From Cephalotrichum gorgonifer (taxonomy: Eukaryota; Ascomycota; Sordariomycetes; Microascales; Microascaceae): DNA of 64,000 nt. The notes below the pieces were generated by a model. The model had not been told where the DNA came from, made no database searches, and worked only from the letters and a program-made list of their open reading frames with translations. The stretch spans positions 958,338-1,022,337 of the forward strand of contig ONZQ02000001.1 in NCBI GenBank assembly GCA_900312665.1, in the 5' to 3' direction. The translations under genes were made by a program, and so were the position numbers. Shown piece after piece: positions 34,412-45,821 of the stretch. How positions within the stretch are numbered: the stretch's first letter is position 1; every line of letters begins with the position of its first letter.

Positions 34412-35941
34412 CTATGCCTCTCTACTATTCTCATACCTATCTAACAAACCGACGTTCCAGTCTTGGTGGCGTCTCTGTTCCTTGGGGAGCAACTTATTGC
34501 TTGCCTCGAGGCAATCTATCGACTCCTTCAAGGCTTCCTGGACAAGGCTAACGTCTTGAATATCGGAGGTCATGGGGTCCAACAAGCCGTCAGCCTCGCT
34601 TCGAGAAATAACCTGGTACAACAACTTGATGGCCGTCCGGACCGCGCCTGCCATCTCAGTGGATGTGTAGGCTATGTTAGAATTCAGTATTCTTAGGTGT
34701 AGAACCTTCTCCCCGCCTGTCGGGGCGCCGGCGAGCGAGATTGGCATGACCATGATCTTGGCTGACCCGGAGCGAGACATGGTCGCCATCAGGGTAGCCG
34801 CGAGGCATTCCGCTGCACTTGGGTCCTTCACCGGGGTCAAGGTTCGGCAGTTGACTTGCCACTTGAACAGTCTAACCGACTGTTTATGCGTCTCTAGAAG
34901 TCCGATGGTTGTATGGCACTGGGCGCATGAAGCCCTTTGTGGTCGCGCTTGGCTCCTCCCTCCGTTTGTCGTGCCGTTCACTCCTTTGTCGGTAGGATCC
35001 GAATACTGCGAAAGAAAAGAAGTAAGCCAAGTCAAAATACCGGTGCAGATGAATGCTCTACATGTAGGGCATGTTTCTCTTGTAGGCCCCCGGGGCATTC
35101 AACACCTTCAAGAAAGCACCGAGGAAAGAAGAGGCAGCTATGGGCAGATATAGTAGCCCGCTGCTATTCGCTCTTGGGGTATTGTATCGGTGATCAAGTT
35201 ATTGAGTGGCAATAATGCTGAACCGACCACCTTCTTGTACCCCGGACTAGGGTAAGACGGCATCTCGGTTGGTCGAGACGGAGGGGGCAAATGGATACGA
35301 AGATGGCAGTAAGAATAGGATCAGCTTACCTCGAGCCCGGTTACATCGGGCTCCGCGAAGAGAAACGACGTGATATCGACGAATCCAATCGCGGATTGAG
35401 CGGATATGGCCGCGCTGGCACCGTACCCCCGGCCCGTGAGATGGTCGTGGGTCTGGGGGTTATCGGGCTCAGGCTCAGGCTTATGGCAATGCCAGAACTC
35501 CATCATCTCGGCCCAGTTCTCACTGGGGAGATCCTTCCACGTTGATATGGTATTCGCCGGGAGCACACAGTTGCCACAATGGCGACATGTAACAGGGGAT
35601 CTGGGTTCCAGGTCCGCTGAGGACCACGGCGGCGTCGGATAATGATCACGACCAAGAGGTCCCTGCGAGGGATAGGAAGCGGCCAAGGGTAGTCGCCACG
35701 AAAGCGACCTTGTCTGCGAGTTTGGAACGGGCAGCATTGCAGCGGCTTCTACCGTCCCGGGAAGTAGTAGATCCTTTGCGCTGCTTCCATGGCGAATACC
35801 AATGCGAGTCCCGTCAGCGAACACTTGGGCGCGGGTAGCGGCGCCAGGTTCGAGTGGCAGCGAAGCCGCTACCGAGACCTGTCGGATGCTCGGTAGCAGC
35901 TCTGCATAAATGGACAGATTTGCGGGCTCTGAGGACGGCAT
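34412..35941 (-). CDS. UBE3D-like HECT_2 protein (E2-binding ubiquitin ligase family)
   Basis: Exon 1 (35941-35330) and exon 2 (35005-34412) join in phase to 401 residues across an unusually long 324-nt intron (GTAAGC donor, TTTCGCAG acceptor). Exon 1 carries the family's cysteine pair in CRHCGNCVLP followed by WKDLPSENWAEMMEFWHCHKP, a near-diagnostic UBE3D/HECT_2 signature. Exon 2 has a second cysteine pair (SCAQCHTTIGLL), then VRLFKWQV, and ends with the family C terminus HQDWNVGLLDRY. The human family member binds E2 enzymes and cyclin B; the fungal role is not established. The start at 35941 is the first ATG before the conserved region. The intron could hide a small exon, so the junction is less certain than the two ends. 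Confidence 0.82.
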
Positions 35942-36431
35942 TGTATGATTGAAGGCGTTGAAGAAAAGATCGAGACGTCTTATTCTTTTGGTAACAGCTT
36001 GCCTCTGAGGGGTGAGGTGCAGATATGGAATCAACACCTTGAAAAAAAAGCGACATGGACGCGACCTCGCGACATGAAAACCGGAGTCAGAGTGTTGACT
36101 ACGGTGCATATACTGTATCAATACTATATTAATACTGTGCGGATTGAAACACATGAATGGAAGTGTTGAGGCTTGTGGCACGTTAGTGGTAGTGGGGAGC
36201 TCTTCATGTAATACTGGTAATCGTGTGGAAGGTATCACCTTCATTCAACACCACCTACTCTTCTCTCTCTCATACTCGCTTCTGGCCCATTCTCCAATTT
36301 CAACTTCGATTTCCAGAACAGGCAGCTTTGAAATATATAGTGCCCGAGTTTTTTCATCGCCCTCAAATACTCAAGATCTCATCGGAAGCCACTGACAGCC
36401 CCAACACAAAATTTGGGACTTGTTGACCAAC
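35942..36431. promoter_or_regulatory. Divergent promoter region, UBE3D-like / questin-oxidase-like genes
   Basis: This is a 490-bp head-to-head spacer. It is AT-rich with TATATA-like runs (for example GAAATATATAG near 36330) about 100 bp before the questin-oxidase-like ATG. A shared promoter is possible. Confidence 0.5.
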
Positions 36432-37783
36432 ATGGCGTCATTCCTCTCATACGTTCCTGTGTTGAACAGATTCATCGCCGGATCAGGCAGCCCCGAACAA
36501 GTCTTCGATATTCCACCGCCAGATGTGCACGATACCGAGACGAGTCCCGATCGACGTGCGCGCTGTCTGAAACACCTGTTAAAGGCTAACCATGCCACCT
36601 TCGCGGTCATCTACCACAACCTCGAGTTTGACAACCATAACCCTCACATCCTCTCCTCGGCATACCTGCTTGGTGCCAGTGAAGACCAGCTCCGGAACAT
36701 CTACGAAAAGGAAGTAGAGGATTTGGAGCCGTGGGCCGAGTCACCCGGCGAAGTTGGAGAAGATGACTGGACTGAATACTTGGGTGACCGGAGGTACCAG
36801 CGAGCGTATGTCGACTACTTCGAGGACCAGCTTGTGATGCGCTTCTCTTATGACTGGAAGAAGCTTCTTGAGCATTACATGTTCCATGATAAGCACCGGC
36901 TCGTCTATGGGCTCTTCGGAGGCCGTAAGTGCTCCCTAGCTCTAGTGTAAGATCCCTACTAACACGGCGTAAAGTCGGACACCCGTTAATTCATCTTGGT
37001 TATGCGTATGAGATGAACTGCAAGGAGATTGCAATCGACGCCCTGACCATGGGCGCGGTGCAACACAACTACCTACACAAATACCTCGAGTACCCAAAGT
37101 ACACGAGGCCATCCCCCTTCACCACCCACTCCATCTCAGACCTTCTAGGCAGGCTCCGAGGCGACAAGCGTTTCGACGGCATCTTCAAGCGCCCGGGGCT
37201 GAAGAACTTTGACGAGCTTTTCGAGAAGCATGAAGATCTGCTTCTGGAGTACTGGAACGCCTGGGAGATCTCTGACCCGGTCAAGCAGTTCGAGGAGTGC
37301 CAGGAAGTCGCCACTTCCCTCCTGGTAGCAACCGTGCCACCTGGCACACACAGCTACAACTTCTTCTTCGCCCACGCCCTCACAACGACTCACGCCCTTA
37401 GGGTTCTCCTCCCGCTCATACCAACAAAGTACCAGCTGACCCTGGTTCGCGGGTGGCTCCTCTACACCCTAGCCATATATATTTCTTTCCTTCGGCCGGA
37501 GATTGACCCGGACTACATAGACCCATCTACCCTGAAGGGTCGGCACTGGTCGTACGTGGAAAATGCGGCACTGACCTCGACTTGGGCCACGGATGCCCAC
37601 TACGTCAAGGGTAAGTGGAGATCGATGTCCCGCTTCGGAGTCGAGCCCTGGTTAGAAACATGCTTACAATCAGTAGCACTTCGGGCCATTGAAGTAGCGG
37701 CGAGGACATGGGGGGATGTCCATGAGCGGTATCTAGCGGCAGCGGTCCGGCTCGCGGACGACTTCCATGGCTGGACGTTTTGA
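36432..37783 (+). CDS. Questin-oxidase-like (DUF4243) protein
   Basis: Exons 36432-36924, 36975-37610 and 37677-37783 give 411 residues. The introns are 50 nt (CTACTAACAC branch) and 66 nt. Family-typical features are NHATFAVIYHNLEFDNHNPH, the start of exon 2 at GHPLIHLGYAYEM, AVQHNYLHKYL, and the C-terminal segment HYVKALRAIEVAARTWG. Known members such as questin oxidase and the AflY group act in fungal polyketide/anthraquinone ring-opening pathways. They were assigned as Baeyer-Villiger or ring-cleaving oxidases on genetic evidence. No polyketide synthase or other tailoring gene is in this window, so the protein appears to stand alone. The 66-nt intron is stop-free and in frame; retention would insert 22 residues before ALRAIE. 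The substrate is unknown. Confidence 0.84.
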
Positions 37784-38414
37784 AGACACCGGTAGTAGTG
37801 TGATGTGGGCTTTTCAAAACAAGGATGCATTGTGTATGATGGTTACAATAGGCCTATAAACTGACCTGCCTATTCGGTGCGTAATGTGTCGTATTTGGGT
37901 TCGATACCCGTATATATTTGTATTGTATTATATCTCCAAAATCCAGGAATTGTTTTCAGACAGCGTAGTCATATCGCCGGTATCTTCTAAGAGGAGCTGC
38001 GTATTTTATACTGTGCAGAGACTGGCTGCTACTTGGTGTTTGTACCCGGCCCCGCTCGCTGTCGAGAGTTAAGCTTACGCTGCTCAAACGTACCCTTACA
38101 AGTGTGGTACTTGTAAACAGCCCCACTGTAACCAGCGTACCTCTTCAACCAGGCGACCCAGGTAAATGTGACCACCAGCGCCAAGTAATCGTCGTGTTTA
38201 CTCAGTACCTCCTTGTCAATTCAGCTCACCAGTCCAGCAGCCATATCGGCTACGGGCAAGGCTGACACCCCTCCATCCGAACGCCATCGAACGAATCTCT
38301 GTCGCCAGGACTACGCGTACTAACTCGCAACCTCATCTCCAGTACGGAGAGGTCGTTGCCCTTTTCTCAATATCCATCTTTCGATGTGTCGCTAGCCAAC
38401 GATCCTCCCACTCA
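37784..38414. promoter_or_regulatory. rad17 upstream region
   Basis: These 631 bp hold the 3' end of the questin-oxidase-like transcript and the rad17 promoter. A T-arm-like GGGTTCGATACCC at about 37897 is not accompanied by other tRNA features. No TATA box is assigned. Confidence 0.5.
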
Positions 38415-41096
38415 ATGGCGCCCGCTGCGAAGCGCCGGAGGAAGAATGTCGCCGACTCCTCCGACGAGGACGAGCCCGACAGGCGGCTCCCACAGGACAA
38501 CATGCTGACGCGATTCCTCAATTCATCTCCGAACCCAAAGGGTGGTGCCTCCGCTGCCTCTAGTCGCCCCCCGACGGCCTCGCCTAGCCCACTGAAGAAG
38601 GTATCGCGTGTCTTAAGCGTGAGCCACCCGTTGCCCCCCTTCTCTCCTCCGTGCGATAATACCAGGCCATTCCGCATAGAATCTAACGTTTTATTGAATC
38701 GACAGAGCAGAAACGGTCCCAATCTGAGTCCGTCGGCGAGTCCGTCGAAGTCCCGCGCACGAAGCCAGAAGAAGGTCAAGGTCGAGGAGAAGGGCAAGAG
38801 CGGCGATCTCCTAACCTTGTTCTCGAAGCAAGTACAGAGATCACAAGCCGCGTCGACGGTTCCCAAGACGACACCCATCGACGAGGTCGACCCGATTTCC
38901 GACGATGACGATGTATCGTACTTCCAGGCGCATAGCGGGTCCATCGTAGGAGAGAAGGCGAGGAAGCGGCTACGCGATGGATCACAGGGGGACACGTCTT
39001 CAGCTACCACGCGCAATCCCAGTCAGCTGTTCGTCAGACCCACGAGACCGGGAAGGCCAGGGGCGTTAGACGATGACCTACGGCCGTGGTCTGAGCGGTT
39101 CGGGCCGGTGAATCTCGACGAGCTGGCGGTACACAAGAAGAAGGTGGCCGACGTGAGGCGGTGGATCGAGGGGGTGACCCAAGGGACCCTACGGCAGAGG
39201 ATCCTGCTGCTGAAGGGCGCTGCAGGCACGGGGAAGACGACGACCGTCCGTCTCCTCGCGCGCGAGATGGGCTGTGAGCTCCTGGAATGGAGGAGTCCGA
39301 CGCAGAGCTTCGTCCCCGGCATGCAGTCGCCGTCTGCGCAGTTCGAGGCGTTCCTGGGCCTCGGGGGCAAGTTCGGCGGCCTCGAAATCGACTCGGATAC
39401 GCCCGAGAACCAGAAGAACCAGAGCGAGGCAGCGCCCGCGACACAGCGAATCATACTCATCGAGGAGTTCCCCAATACCTTCACCCGCGCGTCCACATCC
39501 CTCGCCAGCTTCCGGAACGCCCTATCAGCTTATCTCAGCGAGAACACGCCGTCTCTCATGGAGTTTTCCCGGAGGCCTTTGGCGAACTCGGTCACGCCCA
39601 TAATACTGGTCGTGTCGGAGACCCTGCTCACGACGACGTCCGCCTCGGCCGACAGCTTCACCGCCCACCGTTTACTAGGCCCCGATATCATCCGACATCC
39701 TGGAACGGGGACCATAGAGTTCAATTCAATCGCCCCGTCGCTGCTCACCAAGGCTCTCGAGTTGGTCGTGCTGAAAGAGGCGCGGAAGTCCGGGCGGAGG
39801 CGGACCCCGGGGCCCCAGGTCCTAAAGCGGCTCGGGGAGATCGGAGACATCCGGAGTGCGATATCGTCTCTGGAGTTCCTCTGTCTCAAGGGCGACGAGG
39901 ACGGGGACTGGGGCGCGAGGGTCACCTTCGCGAAGCCGAAGAGGGGTGCGAAGGGGGCAATCACGCTGACACAGGGAGAAGTCGAGAGCCTGGGACAGAT
40001 CTCGGAGAGGGAATCTAGCCTTGGCATCTTCCACGCCGTGGGGAAGGTCGTCTACAACAAGCGGGACGAGGCTCCTACGAACGATTCCGTGGAGGTATTA
40101 CCGGACTACCTGAGGCACCACGCGCGGCCGAAGAGGTCCCAGGTCTCGGTGGACACACTCATCGACGAGACGGGGTCGGACACGAGCACCTTCATCTCCG
40201 CCCTGTACGAGAACTACGTGCTATCCTGCGAGACGGCGGACCCCCACCAGGCCGCCGCGGCCGCCCCTCTCGACCACCTCAACGGCTGCATCGAGGCGCT
40301 CTCCGACAGCGACCTCCTCTCCCCCTCCTGGGACTCCTTCTTCGGCGGGAGGGGCGGCGGCGCGTACGGCGGCGGCCGCGACGTCGGGAGCCACATCGTC
40401 CGGCAGGACGAGATGGGGTTCCAGGTCGCGGTCCGGGGCGTCCTGTTCGCCCTCCCCCACCCCGTCAAGAGGGTCGCGTCCGGGCCGGGGAGGGGCGCGG
40501 ACGCCTTCAAGATGTTCTACCCCACCAGTATCAAGCTCTGGCGCGCCAAGGAGGAGATGGAGGCGCTCATCGACGTCTGGTCGACAAAGCTGCTCAGCGG
40601 CACGGGGGCGGACGCGCGGGGTAGCAGGTCCGTGACGGACGGGGCGTCACTCTTCCTCCGCGCCGCGAAGAACAACCCCAGCCTTCCACCCCCATCCGGA
40701 ACGGCGGCGGCAGCGGCCCAGGGCAGAGGCGCGGCGGCCGAGGACGCCCCCGCGCCCCTACTGTCGCTCGGCAGCGCGGCGAGGAGGGAGCTACTGCTGG
40801 ACAGGCTCCCCTACATGGCGCACCTCTCCCGCAGCCGGACCCTCCCCCTACGGGCCCGAGACCTGGAAAAGGTTGTCTCCTTCGGCGGGCTGGGCCTCGC
40901 CGCCGGCGACGAAGAGGCGCCCGACGACGAGGAGGCGGAGGCCGGGGGCGGGGGCGAGACCTGGGCGACGGATAGGCCGCACGAGGGGCGGTCGCCGCGG
41001 AAGAGGAGCGGCGGTATTAGGGTGAAGGGCGGGGATGGGGCGGTGGCGAGGAAGATTGAGAAGTTGGTGCTCAGCGACGATGATATCGAGGATTGA
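38415..41096 (+). CDS. rad17: Rad17/Rad24-type checkpoint clamp loader
   Basis: The frame is open over 893 codons, but 38601-38705 looks like a 105-nt in-frame intron (GTATCG donor, ATCTAACG branch, CGACAG acceptor). Splicing gives 858 residues. Rad17 replaces Rfc1 in an RFC-like complex that loads the 9-1-1 clamp at damaged DNA and so activates the ATR checkpoint. Seen in order are a basic disordered N terminus, LWSERFGPVNLDELAVHKKKV, Walker A GAAGTGKT (near 233 spliced), the Rad17-typical EWRSP, Walker B RIILIEEFPN (near 311) and LIVVSET-like sensor 1. The lid domain contains RLGEIGDIRSAISSLEF. The C terminus is low-complexity and acidic, ending SDDDIED. The frame is intact and the start has context TCAATGGCG. 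Confidence 0.9.
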   Translation: MAPAAKRRRKNVADSSDEDEPDRRLPQDNMLTRFLNSSPNPKGGASAASSRPPTASPSPLKKVSRVLSVSHPLPPFSPPCDNTRPFRIESNVLLNRQSRNGPNLSPSASPSKSRARSQKKVKVEEKGKSGDLLTLFSKQVQRSQAASTVPKTTPIDEVDPISDDDDVSYFQAHSGSIVGEKARKRLRDGSQGDTSSATTRNPSQLFVRPTRPGRPGALDDDLRPWSERFGPVNLDELAVHKKKVADVRRWIEGVTQGTLRQRILLLKGAAGTGKTTTVRLLAREMGCELLEWRSPTQSFVPGMQSPSAQFEAFLGLGGKFGGLEIDSDTPENQKNQSEAAPATQRIILIEEFPNTFTRASTSLASFRNALSAYLSENTPSLMEFSRRPLANSVTPIILVVSETLLTTTSASADSFTAHRLLGPDIIRHPGTGTIEFNSIAPSLLTKALELVVLKEARKSGRRRTPGPQVLKRLGEIGDIRSAISSLEFLCLKGDEDGDWGARVTFAKPKRGAKGAITLTQGEVESLGQISERESSLGIFHAVGKVVYNKRDEAPTNDSVEVLPDYLRHHARPKRSQVSVDTLIDETGSDTSTFISALYENYVLSCETADPHQAAAAAPLDHLNGCIEALSDSDLLSPSWDSFFGGRGGGAYGGGRDVGSHIVRQDEMGFQVAVRGVLFALPHPVKRVASGPGRGADAFKMFYPTSIKLWRAKEEMEALIDVWSTKLLSGTGADARGSRSVTDGASLFLRAAKNNPSLPPPSGTAAAAAQGRGAAAEDAPAPLLSLGSAARRELLLDRLPYMAHLSRSRTLPLRARDLEKVVSFGGLGLAAGDEEAPDDEEAEAGGGGETWATDRPHEGRSPRKRSGGIRVKGGDGAVARKIEKLVLSDDDIED
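38601..38705 (+). other. Probable in-frame 105-nt intron in rad17
   Basis: Bases begin GTATCG just after AAGAAG, contain ATCTAACG and end CGACAG. The segment is a multiple of three with no stop, so it is invisible to simple ORF calling. Retention would add 35 residues (VSRVLSV..) to the disordered N-terminal region. Confidence 0.65.
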
Positions 41097-42049
41097 GACG
41101 AGGGGGTACATGTTCTCGCAATCACTCACACAATGTATGAGGCTGGGTGGAGTTACCATGTTGCGCTTGAAAGAGTCAGGGGATCACGGTGTATATCTTA
41201 TTGGGTTGTTCTCCATGGTGATCGGGGCAAAGGGGGGGATGGCGTTTTGTTCTTCTATGGAAGCAGATGGGAAATGCCGCTCATACACGTCAAATGCAAA
41301 TAAACTGAAGATGATAAATATAATATTACAAGAAACAGACCAGATATGCTGACGCGAGATGGAAGTCAAGGTAATATCGCCATGACAAACATGTCCCAAG
41401 AAACAATCACGTTAAATATAATGTTTTGGTTCAAACATCTCTCTTCCCTCCCCTTCTTCCTTCCCTCGAGAACCGCCACGATCAATGTAAGTAAACAAAA
41501 ACAGGGACCATTGCTCTAAAAAAAAAAAAAAGCACACTCGATCCCATTAATAAGAGCCGTCCATCTATTCCATTCCATTAATCCAGATAGATGGTCGTCT
41601 ATGCCGAAAGAAAAGCAAATAAAAAAACACCAATGCATGCTAAATGCCGCCATTAGAAACAATCGAAGATGATCCACGAAGAAAACCGAAACCAGGGACC
41701 ATCTTCCGCCCACCTGTTTTTTTGTTACTCTCTTCACTCTCCCTCAGTCGTCCCTCTCCCATCCGTCCTAATTCGATATTACATACGGGGCCTTTAATCG
41801 AATTGCCCGCGTCCAGTCCCCTCCTTATTTTTTGTTGGTCATAGGTGGGTGGATGTACAAGAAAAAGAAATCGTCAAACTTCGTAAAACGGTGCGGTAGA
41901 AAAGAATAAAGTAAGCTCTCTGCTCGCGGCGAACATGCAAAGAACGAAGGGTAAAAAAAATAACAAAGCAGAAACGAAAAGTGCGCAACGCTCGCTCGAA
42001 CTGGCAGGGGCGAGTGAAAACAAGATTATTCGAAGAAAAGCGATCCAAC
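41097..42049. other. Convergent 3' intergenic region, rad17 / DUF8004-like gene
   Basis: This is 953 bp of AT-rich sequence between facing stop codons. It has an AATAAA at 41299-41304 in rad17 sense and an A14 run near 41518-41531. No gene is seen. Confidence 0.6.
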
Positions 42050-45000
42050 CTAGGCGAAGAAGAAGGTTTTCCTCTTCTTCTCCTTCTTATCCGACTTGCC
42101 GAGGATGTCATCGAACGTGGCCCCCGGGCTGGAGAGGCTGTCCGGGCTACCTGCGACGGACCTCAGGTTCGCCAGCGCGGAGAGGTTCCCCGCCGAGGCG
42201 CTCCGGTGCTTGTGCAGCTCGCTCAGCGGGCTGGGAGCTAGCGAGCTGCTCCTATCGTGGCTAGGGAAGCCGTGACTGGAGACCCTGGATGAGCGCTCGC
42301 CGGGGACCAGGAGGCCCTCGGGGAGATTGAAAACGGGTTCGATGCCGAGGACAACGCTGGATCGATGGGCAGTATTTATGCCGCGCCAGGGGGGCTGGAG
42401 GGGGCCGGGAGAGTCATTTCGGGGCCTGATGATCGGCGACTGCCCCAACCCCGGCGACGGAGAGGTATCGAGACTGAGAGTAGAGGGCGTCCTGGCGACG
42501 GAAGGATCAACCCCGGCGGGGAACGCCGAGAACTGTGCGTCGGGCGGCATCTGCGTCGGGGACAGGTATCCTGGATCGCCCGCCTGGTGCAGGGCAGCCT
42601 CCCACGCTTTCGCCGCGATCCAGCAGTGGCTCCTATGGTGGATAGCTTCCACGCTGAAGAGGACGGCGTCGGCCGCCAGCTCGACGTAGCCGGCCCCTCC
42701 CGATACCTCGTACCACATCTTGCGGATGTGGCTAACGTCCTCAGCCCAGGGCGGGTTACCCACCGGGGGCTGGCACAGGAAGTATTCGACGCCATCGGTA
42801 TGCATCAGGGCCGGGGCATCCATTACGAGGATGGGAAGCGACTGTATCACGACATACATGAACAGCCAGAACCCGATCCTTTGGTCGGCAATGTCGGCGG
42901 CCGCCTTGCCCCGGGCGTCCTTCATTTCAAACTCTTTGAACGCGGTGATGAACGGGTTGTTGGCGTGCACCGTGTTGGTATTATAGTCGTAGGACTTTTC
43001 GAGAACCAGAGTCAGCTCGTACCCCTTGATCCTCCTGTCGAAGCGCGCCTGTTCCTTGGGTTGCAGCTTGTCGTATGTCTCCAGAACAGATGTCATGGTT
43101 GGGATCATGGGGATATCGAAGGGGATTGGCGGTAGCACGGGCGGCGAAGAGTTGTCGAACTCCGATAGCATCCTCCGCAGTGCGGTCACCGCGGGGTCAG
43201 CGTCCACCTCGGTCTCGGTCTCCTCTGCCGTCTTGTTAATAACTCGGGACGTCAGAGACTTGCGGTCTGCCAGTAGGTCGTAAAGGGCGCACATGTCGGA
43301 GTACAACGCCTTCAGCACGAGTCTGTTGAGGCCGCTTTCCGAGAAGGGGTTCTTCCGGCTGCTAGCCTTGGGTGGCCAGCTTCCGTAGACACTCTTGTAG
43401 TGCCCTAGGGTGAAGTTCCTCATCTTCATGAAAGAGTTCTTCCACTGCTTGAATCGAACCGACCGGAACTCGACCTGAGAAGTTGAGTTGGCTATACCTG
43501 CGAAGATGGAGGGGAACTCGAACTGCTCTATCCGCACGTTGACATTGTGCTGCCGGTTCAAGAGGTCCAGATGCGCTCGGTCCAGACGCTGGCGAGTAAG
43601 GTTGGATATTTGGGGCCACAGCGGCGACTTCATGTCTACGAGGGCGGAATACTTGCCGACACCGTGGGTGAAGGCCTCGTTGTAAAGTTCGGTGGATCGC
43701 ATCCGCTCACCAAGAATCAAGGCCTGGATTGTCTTGTCGCGACTGTTTCTGACGTCACCAAGGCCCAGCTGACGGATGTAGAAGCCAAACGAGAGGTCGA
43801 CCTCACTACCAAAAGACGACCCATCCTGGCTCGTAAATGCGTACTCTTCCAGCAGAGAGGCGATCTGCATAAAAGCAGCGAACGCATCCGGGTGCGCTTT
43901 GGTGCCCACAAGTGGCTGCCCCGTTAGGAAGGCAAACAAATTGCGGATGGCCACGAGGCGATCGGACGGCCGCGACGATGTCGAACTCGAATCCTGAGGG
44001 AGAGGCGGCGGAATGTGCAAGAAATAATCTTCGGACAGTTCGCTCCCGGACGCTAGGGACATAGGCCGGGTAGCACCATCCACAGACAGACTGTCTCGGT
44101 TGTCATATCCTCTTGATCTAGACCTCGATGTCCGCGGGTTGTTTTCCTGAACGAGCTCCGCCAAGATGAGGGACGACGCAACAACTGGATAAGGAACCCT
44201 GAAGGATGGCCCGCGCCCAGAACCCGCGGGCTCGAGGCTCACGCAGAGGCTGCCCAATTCGTTCCACAGCTCGGGGATCTAGAGTTGGAATTAGCCCAGG
44301 GTGTCCGATGCAAGTGCTGGTGTGAAGAATAGTCTTTTACCTTTTCGGAGTTTACCAGTAGCGACAAGTTATACTCCGCTCTGGAGTTATCGGAGCTGAT
44401 AACCCATGCCTCCGCTCCAGCGTCGGAGCTTGGTTCATGTGAGTTCGCACGAGATCTCCCTCCGGGAAGCACAGACCGGCGTAGCTTCTCTACCCTCTTT
44501 GACGGGCCTTGGTTTTCACTGGACTGTTTCAGATCGACGTCACCTACCTGAGACACAGCTAGCAGGCCGGGGCTGTCTCGGTTAGACAGGGGTTGGGATG
44601 ATGCACTTCTTGCGCGCGACTGCTGGGGCCGTATCAAGCGGCTGGTTCTCTCGGCAGCAGGAGGCCCATCTGAGGATGTAGGGGGGGAGGAGCCCTGGGA
44701 GGAGCTGACTCGACGTAGGTGGTATGACTCTGGGCTCTCTTTGGTGAGCTTGGCTGCCCCTTTCGGTTCAATAGCGGGCGGCGGTGACTGGGGCTTATTG
44801 GCTGGCACGGGAGGCGACTTGAAGATGCGTGCTACCGGGTCTGGAAGCTGGAAAAGACCCGGTGCTTCGGGGGAGTGCGTCGAGTGGGAAGTTGTCATCG
44901 CGTGTGACTCCGGTCGCGAAGCATCTATTTCTGGCAAGATTGCTTCGAGTGCGGGTATCGTTGGAGGTATGTCTTCGGGAGAGGGTTGTGCGGACTCTGA

Positions 45001-45821
45001 TGCGGGCTCTGGTACGGGCTCTGTAGCGGACGGGAGCTGGAGCTCAGAGTCAAGAGAGACGGGGACGGCCTCGGGCGTAGAGGGACGTGGATGCTCGGGG
45101 ATCCGCGGCGGCGCCTGCTGCGGCGGCGGTAATGGGGTATCTAGCACTTCAACCACACTTTCTTGAGACTGTTGAGGAACCGCGTCGGCCGGGGGTAGAG
45201 ACGAATCTGCCCGACTGCGGCTGCCGGCTGTTGAAGGAGTGTCGTCGTTTAGAGTAGAGGCGGCCGACTCCCTGCGAGGAAGGGGTTTCCGCCGGACGGT
45301 TTGAGCTCGGGGCAGATCTAGGACCGATTCAAGATCCCAGGTCAGTACTTGGGTTTGGGAGGAGGAGAAGTGAGGAAAATATGCGGAGCATGGGTAGGTG
45401 GATAGATGGGTAGGAGGTACATTAAGGGCTAGGCTCCGGAGCAGTGGGCTGAGTGGAGGACGAGTGAAATGTGCGTGGCACTAAAAGGACAAGCTCCATC
45501 CAGTCCAGTGTCTTTTTCTTTGCACATGTACAACAGGGGGCATTCCAATAAATGTTGTGAAAGGTGCCACCGGACATTCAAAGGGCTTTTGATATATCCG
45601 CGGGCCACAAACTCACGGGGCTACCGGGATATCCGCAAGTCTTCTTGACCCTAGACTTGGGTACGGGGTACGAAAAGAGCAAGTACGGTGACTTAGGAAA
45701 TAGGTATAATGGTAAATGAGAGAGTGGGAATGAATTTTGAATGAAGTGCGGCGCCAGAACCTTAGGAGGCTAAAGGAAATAGAAGGTACTTACGCGACGT
45801 CATCTCCATGTTGGGTTGCAT
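42050..45821 (-). CDS. Large fungal-specific protein, DUF8004-like
   Basis: Three exons are proposed: 45821-45794 (28 nt), 45317-44341 and 44278-42050. They join in phase to 1077 residues. Intron 1 is 476 nt (GTAAGT donor, TACTGACC branch, GTCCTAG acceptor) and intron 2 is 62 nt. Residues 1-330 are Ser/Pro-rich and disordered. The conserved region begins at IPELWNELGSLCVSL, followed by GRGPSFRVP, which is the fungal DUF8004-type start as I remember it. Helical segments follow, including FLTGQPLVGTKAHPDAFAAFMQI and YDNPF-type repeats. The C-terminal 200 residues are Ser/Pro-rich and end with a lysine-rich KKEKKRKTFFFA. There is no signal peptide or membrane segment. Function is unknown. The tiny first exon is the least certain part. 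Confidence 0.65.

Noticed and set aside
37860..37940. tRNA gene suggested by GGGTTCGATACCC near 37897
   Set aside because: A good B-box-like core is present, but there is no A box, acceptor stem or cloverleaf around it.
42365..43135. 256-codon plus-strand frame opposite the DUF8004-like gene
   Set aside because: It is antisense to a longer conserved coding frame with no recognisable features.
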